DNA of 64,000 nucleotides from Paraburkholderia sp. ZP32-5. Its GTDB lineage: Bacteria; Pseudomonadota; Gammaproteobacteria; Burkholderiales; Burkholderiaceae. The stretch lies in NCBI RefSeq assembly GCF_021390495.1, contig NZ_JAJEJP010000003.1:124001-188000 (forward strand). Reading direction: 5' to 3'. Below, one piece after another: positions 55,374 to 64,000 of this stretch. The position numbers and the translations under genes are program-made. The notes under the pieces were generated by a model. It did not search any database and was not told where the DNA came from. It saw only the letters and a list, made by a program, of their open reading frames with translations. How positions within the stretch are numbered: the first letter of the stretch is position 1; each line of letters starts with the position of its first letter.

Positions 55374-56042
55374 TTAATTCTCCGCTGCGCTGGATTGCTC
55401 AACGACGATCGTCGATGCGGCCCTGCTTGCAGCGAGACCTTCAATCACGGCTGGGCGAGCACCGATCACCTTGAGCCAACGCTCTACATGGGGAAATTTC
55501 GACACGTCGACGTCGAGTTCCTCGAAGGTACGTAGCCAGGTGAAAGCGGCAATATCGGCAATCGTATAGTCGGGCAACGCGACGAATTCCGACTCGCCCA
55601 GGCGTTGATTTACCACGCCGTAAAGACGCAATGTCTCTTTGCGATAGCGCGTAATGGCCTCCTGGTTGGTAGCGCCGGACACGTGCAGAAACCACCACAA
55701 CTGACCGAGCATTGGGCCAATACCGCCGATCTGAAAAGACAGCCACTGCTGAACCGTGCTCTGTTGCCAGGGGTAAACCGGCCATAGACAACCGGTCTTC
55801 GACGAAAGATAAGTCAGGATCGCACCAGACTCGAAGACCGTGAAGTTTGCTTCATGATCAACCACAGCGGGAATCTTCCCGTTCGGATTGATCTTCAGAT
55901 AGTCCGGCCGGTGCTGGTCCCCTTTCGACAGATCGAGATTCACCTGACGCGCGGCAATGCCCGCTTCTTTCAGGAAGATGCTGACTTTCTGTCCGTTGGG
56001 CGTATTCGCGGTGTACAGGGTAATGCTATCGGTGCTTGACAT
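55374..56042 (-). CDS. Glutathione S-transferase (YfcG/Ure2-like)
   Basis: A 222-residue glutathione S-transferase. The thioredoxin-like half shows LYTANTPNGQKVSIFLKEAG and the cis-proline and glutathione contacts NPNGKIPAVVD and FESGAILTYLS. The all-helical half follows (YTIADIAAFTWL). The TPNGQK pattern is that of the nu-class. AAGGAG lies 6 bases before the ATG at 56042. Two MarR-type boxes lie 25-60 bases upstream, implying induction by a compound that it may detoxify with the SMR exporter. Confidence 0.9.
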   Translation of the reverse strand: MSSTDSITLYTANTPNGQKVSIFLKEAGIAARQVNLDLSKGDQHRPDYLKINPNGKIPAVVDHEANFTVFESGAILTYLSSKTGCLWPVYPWQQSTVQQWLSFQIGGIGPMLGQLWWFLHVSGATNQEAITRYRKETLRLYGVVNQRLGESEFVALPDYTIADIAAFTWLRTFEELDVDVSKFPHVERWLKVIGARPAVIEGLAASRAASTIVVEQSSAAEN

Positions 56043-56066
56043 AGGGCTCCTTGCGACCTTCGCATG

Positions 56067-56080
56067 ATTGCAATTACAAT
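56067..56080. promoter_or_regulatory. MarR-type box A1
   Basis: ATTGCAATTACAAT is one base off the palindrome ATTGCAATTGCAAT. It lies 25 bases upstream of the GST start; its centre is 21 bases (two helical turns) from box A2. Confidence 0.75.
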
Positions 56081-56108
56081 CCATACGATTGCAATTGCAA
56101 TCGTATGG
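56081..56108. promoter_or_regulatory. MarR-type box A2 within a 28-bp perfect palindrome
   Basis: The core ATTGCAATTGCAAT (56088-56101) is extended on each side by seven further complementary bases (CCATACG on the left), making all 28 bases a perfect inverted repeat. It lies in the divergent gap between the GST gene and the aceE-like half gene. Confidence 0.85.
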
Positions 56109-56154
56109 CCAAAATTTGGCTTTTGCAAGTCGCTAAACGACCCCAGGCATCGAT

Positions 56155-57306
56155 ATGACTTCAGCGCAACTTCGCCCTCCGTCTTTCTCGAGCGCAACAC
56201 GCGATGCGGCGCGTGCCTGCCTTGACGCGCTCGATGCTACGGAGAACAACCTCACACGCAATGCTCTCTCGCCGTTTCGCGCCGTCGCTGCTATCGCAGA
56301 TAGCCTTGGCGGCAATAGTCCGGTGTCGCAACAGATCACCATCGTGAGGGCGCATCAGAGCCGCGAGTTGCATCGCACACTCCCCGAGGCGCCCGCCGAT
56401 TCGACGCTGCCCAGCGCATGGCCGCTATGGTTTCAAAGCGACCGTCACGCGTTCGAAAAGCCACTGCTGCATCTGTTTGCGTCGGAAACGCTCGATAGAC
56501 TGCAGATGCTGTCGTTCGAATCCGCCGAACGCGGCATCTTGTGCAATGACGCCGAAACGCGGCCATCAACGTGGTGCAAGGGTGTGCAACCCGCGCTTCC
56601 TCTATGGCTCGCTTCGCATCCGCACTGCACGCCCTACGACCCCGCTTCCGCCGACGAAGCGCGCGCCATTCTGCGATCGGCGCTGCAGTCGCTCTATATT
56701 GAACACAAGGCCGGTTTCTACTATCTGGCGACGCACGACGATATGCACGCCGACATCGGCCCGTTGCATCGTGCGGACGCGGAAAATGCGATCAAAGGAA
56801 TGTATCGTCTGAAGCTCGCGCCGGATATGAACATCGGCGGAGATCGGGGAATAGCACCGAGCGTTCGCCTGTGCGGCGCTGGTCATACGCTACAGCGCGT
56901 GCTCGATGCTGCGAGGTTACTCGCGCAGGACTGGGGGATCGGGGCGGAAGTCTGGAGTTGTCCGAGCTATACACGTCTTGCGCGCGAAGGGCACGCTGCC
57001 GCGCGACATAACATGCTTCATCCGGAATGCCCACCGCAACGGTCCCACGTCAGCGAATGTCTGGGCAGCAGTACGACCCCGGTAATCGCCGTGACCGGCT
57101 ACGCACAGCACGTTGCCGCGCAGATCGCGCCATTTGTACCAGCGCGATTCGCAGCACTCGGTGCTGCTCCGCGGCGCGCGGCAGCAGGGGCAGATTTTCT
57201 CTCCGCGCAATGGATCGCCGTGACAGCGCTGAAATCACTCGTCGACGACAGCGTATTGTCCGCATCGACATTAGAAGCTGCGCTGCACGCCTACGCATTG
57301 ATTTAG
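56155..57306 (+). CDS. Stand-alone protein resembling the C-terminal half of pyruvate dehydrogenase E1
   Basis: A 383-residue protein whose residues from about 140 on match only the C-terminal half of AceE. SHPHCTPYDPASADEARAI parallels IPNCVSYDPTFSYELAVI of the full aceE product encoded next door; IEHKAGFYYLAT parallels VEQEDIYYYITL; AIKGMYRL and RHNMLHPE also align. The ThDP-binding domain with GDG is absent and no residue run replaces it, so it cannot be a complete E1. The N-terminal 130 residues are not recognised. It is an intact frame, not evident decay, and sits behind a 28-bp palindrome. Confidence 0.75.
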   Translation: MTSAQLRPPSFSSATRDAARACLDALDATENNLTRNALSPFRAVAAIADSLGGNSPVSQQITIVRAHQSRELHRTLPEAPADSTLPSAWPLWFQSDRHAFEKPLLHLFASETLDRLQMLSFESAERGILCNDAETRPSTWCKGVQPALPLWLASHPHCTPYDPASADEARAILRSALQSLYIEHKAGFYYLATHDDMHADIGPLHRADAENAIKGMYRLKLAPDMNIGGDRGIAPSVRLCGAGHTLQRVLDAARLLAQDWGIGAEVWSCPSYTRLAREGHAAARHNMLHPECPPQRSHVSECLGSSTTPVIAVTGYAQHVAAQIAPFVPARFAALGAAPRRAAAGADFLSAQWIAVTALKSLVDDSVLSASTLEAALHAYALI

Positions 57307-57322
57307 ACGCGAGCGGCGGGCC

Positions 57323-57775
57323 TCATTTGGACGAAGCCGATTCGCGCGCGGCGGCACCTGCCCGATCGAGTGCTTGCGCGAACACGCGCCTTCCATCCGC
57401 ATCGAATTGCGCAAGGAACAATTCGGCCACGGTAGATTCATAGACCTTCCACATTTTCTTGCGCAGCGTGCGTCCCTTGGCGGTAATCGATGCGTAAGCC
57501 GCACGCCCATCGTCAGCGGAACGGGCACGGGTGACGAGCCCTTCTTCCTCCAGCCGATCGACCAGCCTCGTGAGGTTATAGCGCTCGATGGCCAGCACAT
57601 CCGCCAGTTCGTGCATTCGCCGCGTGCCGCCCGGACCGCTTTCCAGTCCCCACAGCAAGTCATACCACGCATAGATAGGCAAACCGCCCTCCGCCAGCCG
57701 CCTCTCGACTTCCCGAATCATCAGCCGGTGCGCGCGTACAAACGAGAACCACAGATCAGGCTCATCTCTGGACAT
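57323..57775 (-). CDS. MarR-family transcriptional regulator
   Basis: A 150-residue winged-helix regulator with the MarR pattern: YAWYDLLWGLESGPGGTRRMHELAD, then the recognition helix ERYNLTRLVDRLEEEGLV and the wing SADDGRAAYASITAKGR. Its start lies 22 bases from one ATTGCA-type box and about 70 from another, indicating autoregulation. It separates the aceE-like half gene from the divergent aceE. The same box in the GST promoter suggests it controls the whole cluster. Confidence 0.92.
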   Translation of the reverse strand: MSRDEPDLWFSFVRAHRLMIREVERRLAEGGLPIYAWYDLLWGLESGPGGTRRMHELADVLAIERYNLTRLVDRLEEEGLVTRARSADDGRAAYASITAKGRTLRKKMWKVYESTVAELFLAQFDADGRRVFAQALDRAGAAARESASSK

Positions 57776-57796
57776 ATCGGAACACTCCTCGAAGTA

Positions 57797-57810
57797 ATTG
57801 CAGTTGCAAT
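57797..57810. promoter_or_regulatory. MarR-type box B1
   Basis: ATTGCAGTTGCAAT, one base from the ATTGCAATTGCAAT palindrome, lies 22 bases upstream of the marR start. Confidence 0.78.
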
Positions 57811-57844
57811 TCTACTCCATGAAGCTACAATGGCCGCCACAACG

Positions 57845-57858
57845 ATTGCAATTGCAAT
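57845..57858. promoter_or_regulatory. MarR-type box B2
   Basis: ATTGCAATTGCAAT, a perfect palindrome identical to box A2's core, lies 87 bases upstream of the aceE start. Its centre is 48 bases from box B1. Confidence 0.82.
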
Positions 57859-57944
57859 TGATGCATACGATTTGCGTGGACATCCATCGTTTTGCCGTAG
57901 TCCGTGCAAGAGATCCATCCGCTACCTGTTCTGGAGATGCGCCA

Positions 57945-60629
<2,685 letters not shown>

Positions 60630-60710
60630 ATACCGGCGGGCAATTGCGTTCTCAATGAACTCATTGCCCGCTACACCTGCTTCTGCCACTCTCTCGCTGA
60701 ATCGCACATC

Positions 60711-61334
60711 ATGCGTCTCTTGAACGTCGTCTCTTCCCCTCGCGGTGAGAAGTCCGCGTCGATCGCCGTTGCCAGTGCCTTTATCGCCGCGTACGGCAAC
60801 ACCGTCAATTCGGTCGAAGTCGATACGCTAAACGTCTGGGAAGAAGATCTGCCCGAATTCGACAGCGACACAATCGGTGCAAAGTACAAAGGTGTGTCGA
60901 AAGATCCTCTCGATAGCAGCGAACTGTCGGCATGGCTTCGAATAGAGTCCCTTGTGGCGCGCTTTCGGGAAGCGGACCGGATCGTCATCGGTGTGCCGAT
61001 GTGGAATTTCGGCTATCCGTACAAGCTCAAACAGTTGATCGATCTGGTCAGTCAGCGGAACAAGCTGTTCACTTTCGACGGCAAGGCATACGGTCCGATG
61101 CTGAAGATTCCGCGGGCGCTGGTCATTCACGTTCGCGGACAAAGCGACGATACGGTCACGAGCATCGGCAATCCCGGCTTCAAATATCAGGCGGATTACC
61201 TCGCATTCTGGCTGAAGTTCATTGGCGTGGAGGACGTCAAAAGCCTCGTGATCGAACACACGTGGGACGCGAGAGCGCCGGAAACGATCGAGCGCGGGAA
61301 AGCCGAGGCGATCGCGTTAGCGTCGGCTTTTTGA
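60711..61334 (+). CDS. azoR: FMN-dependent NADH-azoreductase-like oxidoreductase
   Basis: A 207-residue flavodoxin-like oxidoreductase of the AzoR/NQO group. The phosphate-binding start VVSSPRGEKSASIAV, the GVPMWNFGYPYKLKQLIDL segment and the C-terminal YLAFWLKFIGV are characteristic. It reduces quinones or azo compounds by two electrons using NADH. It follows aceE by 81 bases on the same strand and may belong to the MarR-controlled set with the GST and SMR exporter, which would fit a response to electrophiles or quinones (inference). Confidence 0.88.
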   Translation: MRLLNVVSSPRGEKSASIAVASAFIAAYGNTVNSVEVDTLNVWEEDLPEFDSDTIGAKYKGVSKDPLDSSELSAWLRIESLVARFREADRIVIGVPMWNFGYPYKLKQLIDLVSQRNKLFTFDGKAYGPMLKIPRALVIHVRGQSDDTVTSIGNPGFKYQADYLAFWLKFIGVEDVKSLVIEHTWDARAPETIERGKAEAIALASAF

Positions 61335-61411
61335 TCTTCGGGAACGCCGGCAACAAGCGTGAACTCAACGTTGCACCTACAACTCGTAGGCCTCGTCCCC
61401 ATGAGGTTGGA

Positions 61412-61876
61412 ATGGATCCGGCGATTAACAAACCCGCGCTAAAAGATCGGCAACACGGCCCCGTCGCGGCAACCATCGGCGTGGTCCTCAGAAACGATCA
61501 AGTGTTGCTGGTCCGCCGCCGCAATCCGCCTGATGCCGGCTTGTGGGGTTTTCCAGGCGGCAAGATCAATCGCGGCGAATCGATCACGGCGGCAGCCACA
61601 CGCGAAATTCACGAGGAAACCGCGATCACGACCGAAGCCGTGAAGATATTCACCGCGGTCGACGTGCTCGACGCCGACGAAGCGGGCAATTTGCGCCACC
61701 ACTTCGTGCTGATCGCCGTGTTATGCCGCTGGATAGCTGGCGAACCGCTAGCGGGCGACGACGCGCTCGATGCTCGCTGGTGGGATCTGAACGCGCTCGA
61801 CGAAGCTGGACTCGTCATGAGTTTCGGCGTGATCGACGTGTTACGCGAAGCTAACAAGTTGCTCAACTCGCGCTGA
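61412..61876 (+). CDS. NUDIX hydrolase
   Basis: A 154-residue pyrophosphohydrolase. The NUDIX box begins GGKINRGESITAA and ends REIHEETAI, keeping the G-x5-E-x7-R-E-U-x-E-E pattern (the following G is A). Preceding VLLVRRRNPPDAGLWGFP is typical of the ADP-sugar or nucleotide-type members. The substrate is unknown. The ATG at 61412 has GAGG upstream. It follows azoR by 77 bases on the same strand. Confidence 0.88.
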   Translation: MDPAINKPALKDRQHGPVAATIGVVLRNDQVLLVRRRNPPDAGLWGFPGGKINRGESITAAATREIHEETAITTEAVKIFTAVDVLDADEAGNLRHHFVLIAVLCRWIAGEPLAGDDALDARWWDLNALDEAGLVMSFGVIDVLREANKLLNSR

Positions 61877-61921
61877 TACCGATTCGATTTGCCGTCGTTC
61901 ACCACCGCTATAAAACACCAG

Positions 61922-62293
61922 TCATTCGGGCATGGACAAGCCGTTGCTCCCAGCCCTCGCCGTATTGCGCCGTTTGAGCCGCAACACGTCCCGCGAAAGA
62001 AACCGCACGATAACTGCTACCCACGATTTCGCAGGTGACGGTGGCAACACCAGGCCGGTCACGGCAGTCACACCCGGAGCGTAAATCTCCACATAACCGC
62101 CACGAGGAAAAACGTGACAATCCCCTTCTTCCAGCAAACGCGATACAACCGGCACTGAATCGGCAAGCCAGTCCAACGAGCCATCCCGATAGCGAATTTT
62201 CAAACGCCCATCCAGCGCCACGATGGCGCTGCCCCGCTTCAGGCGCAGAATGTGGAGCTGTTTAGGATGGTACCGCCGCTGTTGCTGTTCCAT
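61922..62293 (-). CDS. DUF2917-like cupin-type small protein
   Basis: A 123-residue protein whose layout (ILRLKRGSAIVALDGRLKIRYRDG, LLEEGDCHVFPRGGYVEIYAPG) matches the short beta-rich DUF2917 group, often found near MocR-type or LysR-type regulators. Function unknown. I chose the ATG at 62293 (GGAAG upstream). It is divergent from the MocR-type regulator gene at 62474 and may be regulated by it. The last 20 residues are basic and variable. Confidence 0.62.
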   Translation of the reverse strand: MEQQQRRYHPKQLHILRLKRGSAIVALDGRLKIRYRDGSLDWLADSVPVVSRLLEEGDCHVFPRGGYVEIYAPGVTAVTGLVLPPSPAKSWVAVIVRFLSRDVLRLKRRNTARAGSNGLSMPE

Positions 62294-62473
62294 TTGGGTC
62301 GTCTTCCGATACGTGGCATGCATTCAAGCGTACCCGTCAGGAGCGACCGTGCGACAGACTCAACGCCGCACATTCTGTTGCGCAACAGGCAGAGCGAATT
62401 GCCGATTGTTCCGGTCGAAATCCGCGCTGACTGTATCTGGCGACTGCGCACGCTTTCGAGCACGATCAACGAA

Positions 62474-63949
62474 ATGCCGCTTTCCAACGACGACCCTCGC
62501 ACCAATCTGCCGATGCCCGACGAGCCGCTTTATGAGCGCCTCGCCGAACACTATCGCCGCGTCATTCAAGCGGGAACGCTGGCGCCGGGCGACCGCATGC
62601 CGTCCGTGCGCGCATTCATGAAGCAGCATCGCGTCAGCCTGTCGACCGCGCTTCAGACGCTTCGGCGTCTGGAAGACGCCGGCTGGCTGCTGGCGAAACC
62701 ACGCGCGGGTTACTTCGTGCGGCGGCCCGTCGTATCGAAGCTGGCGAGCGTTCAGGAACCCGCGGTCAACGCGTTGCCGCCCGGCGCGCAATTCGTGGGT
62801 TTGCACGAAACCATTTCGCGCGTGATCGAGCGTTCGCATGCGTTTCCCGACGCACTGAATCTCGGCGGCGCAACCGCCAACGCGCAGTTCTATCCCACGT
62901 CCCGCCTGCAAGCGCTGACGATGCGCCTGTTGCGACGGCGTCCCACGCTGCTGACCGAAGCGGGCGCACCTGGCGGCGCAATGGAATTCCGCCAGGCGAT
63001 GGCAAAACGCGCGCTCTCCTATGACGTCGTGGTGTCGCCCGACGAACTGATCGTGACGTCGGGCGGGATCGACGCGGTAAATCTCGCGCTGCGTGCAGTG
63101 GCGCAACCTGGCGACACCATCGCCATCGAATCGCCCGCATTCTTCGGCTTGCTGCAGATTCTGGAGAGCCTCGGCCTGCGCGCGCTCGAAATCCCCACGA
63201 GTCCCACGACCGGCATTTCGCTCGAAGCACTCGACGTAGCGTTGAGCGCGTATGACACGGTCAAGGCATTGGTCGTCGTACCGCATCTGCAGAATCCGCT
63301 CGGCAGCGTGATGCCGAACGAACGCAAGGCAGACCTCGTCAAACTGTGCGCGCGGCACGGCATTGTCATTATCGAAGACGATCCTTATCGCGACCTCGTC
63401 GAACCGGCCGACGCAGCGCGGCCAATCAAGTCGTGGGATCGCGACGGCAACGTCATCTATTGCCCGACGCTCAGCAAGGTCTTCGCGCCCGGCATTCGCC
63501 TGGGCTGGATATCGGCGGGCCGCTGGCACCATCGCGTGAAGATGCTGAAATTCGCGCAAAGCCGGCTTAGCGACACACTCCCGCAACTCGTTGCAGCCGA
63601 ATTCATCGACAGCGGTGAATTCGACCGGCACTTGCATCGTTTTCGGGAACGCTTGCGTGGCCAACGCGACGACATGTGCGATGCGATTGCGCGCTATTTC
63701 CCGCGAGACACGCGTTTAAGCCCACCCGACGGCGGCATGTTGCTGTGGGTTGGGCTGCCCGAAGGCGTGAGCTCGGAAAAGCTTTTCGAAGCGGCGCTCA
63801 CGCAAGGCATACGCGTGGCTCCCGGCAGCATCTTTTCCAATTCGAATCTGTTCGACTCTTTTATTCGCGTGAGTTGCCCGAAGCCATTCGATCACGACAT
63901 GGAAATGGCGATTCGCCGCCTCGGTCAACTCGTCGAAACGATTGCCTGA
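62474..63949 (+). CDS. MocR-type regulator (GntR helix-turn-helix plus aminotransferase-like domain)
   Basis: A 491-residue fusion. The N-terminal GntR winged helix (PLYERLAEHYRRVIQAGTL, RMPSVRAFMKQHRVS) is joined to a fold-type I aminotransferase domain: GAMEFRQAMAKR, TSGGIDAVNLAL, VPHLQNPLGS, EDDPYRDL, and the PLP lysine in CPTLSKVFAPGIRLGW. Such proteins sense PLP or amino compounds and control nearby genes. The frame is open upstream to 62252, but family proteins begin near PLYERLA, so I chose the ATG at 62474. It probably controls the divergent DUF2917-like gene or genes beyond the window. Confidence 0.9.
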   Translation: MPLSNDDPRTNLPMPDEPLYERLAEHYRRVIQAGTLAPGDRMPSVRAFMKQHRVSLSTALQTLRRLEDAGWLLAKPRAGYFVRRPVVSKLASVQEPAVNALPPGAQFVGLHETISRVIERSHAFPDALNLGGATANAQFYPTSRLQALTMRLLRRRPTLLTEAGAPGGAMEFRQAMAKRALSYDVVVSPDELIVTSGGIDAVNLALRAVAQPGDTIAIESPAFFGLLQILESLGLRALEIPTSPTTGISLEALDVALSAYDTVKALVVVPHLQNPLGSVMPNERKADLVKLCARHGIVIIEDDPYRDLVEPADAARPIKSWDRDGNVIYCPTLSKVFAPGIRLGWISAGRWHHRVKMLKFAQSRLSDTLPQLVAAEFIDSGEFDRHLHRFRERLRGQRDDMCDAIARYFPRDTRLSPPDGGMLLWVGLPEGVSSEKLFEAALTQGIRVAPGSIFSNSNLFDSFIRVSCPKPFDHDMEMAIRRLGQLVETIA

Positions 63950-64000
63950 GCGACGCGACGCACATCAGCTCGTTACGCGCTTTCTCGCGGAATCACCGTG

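Overview
The window is GC-rich and reads like the accessory part of a Burkholderiaceae replicon, most likely Paraburkholderia or Burkholderia. The pointers are tandem UspA proteins, an FNR/ANR-type regulator, DUF1488, a YadA-like adhesin with an extended signal peptide, and NitT/TauT-type ABC operons. All calls come from reading the sequence; no database search was possible.

Bases 1-30,600 form a low-oxygen regulon. It holds six universal stress proteins, a DevBCA-like exporter with its outer-membrane channel, a ribosome-associated HPF/RaiA-like protein, and a potassium channel. It also has acetate activation (acsA) and uptake (satP), a flavodoxin, an Acg-like nitroreductase, an alcohol dehydrogenase, a mono-haem cytochrome c and a cytochrome b561. 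Further members are a lipocalin, a phasin-like gene, ChaB, an Nramp relative and several small unknowns. Its regulators are two NarX-type PAS kinases, a NarL-type regulator, a receiver-only protein and an FNR-type regulator with all four Fe-S cysteines. Thirteen FNR/ANR-like boxes (TTGAY-N4-RTCAA and close variants) precede these genes. The set resembles the low-oxygen-activated (lxa) locus known in Burkholderia cenocepacia and, in function, the DosR dormancy regulon of mycobacteria. The phasin-like gene carries an out-of-frame 8-bp tandem repeat near its start and may be phase-variable.

The regulon ends at about 30,825, where two divergent gene remnants (an MDR dehydrogenase and an LLM-type flavin monooxygenase) abut at one breakpoint. 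From 31,151 to 42,962 lies a divergent uptake and CoA-linked catabolic locus. It has a GntR/FCD regulator, two complete NitT/TauT-type ABC importers, an acyl-CoA ligase, a VOC protein, a hotdog thioesterase, an MDR oxidoreductase and a BAAT-type hydrolase. Two identical-arm 17-bp palindromes in the divergent promoter region are the likely GntR operators. The substrate is unknown.

Bases 43,000-55,000 hold decayed DNA with IS66 remnants, a trimeric autotransporter adhesin with its own terminator, a long hybrid kinase with receiver and Hpt domains, and two RcsB-like regulators. Together they look like an adhesin with an Rcs-like phosphorelay.

Bases 55,046-60,629 hold a MarR-controlled locus: an SMR exporter, a glutathione S-transferase, a stand-alone protein matching only the C-terminal half of pyruvate dehydrogenase E1, marR, and a full-length aceE. 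Four ATTGCAATTGCAAT-type boxes, one inside a 28-bp perfect palindrome, sit in its two divergent promoter regions. The window ends with an AzoR-like oxidoreductase, a NUDIX hydrolase, a DUF2917-like protein and a MocR-type regulator.
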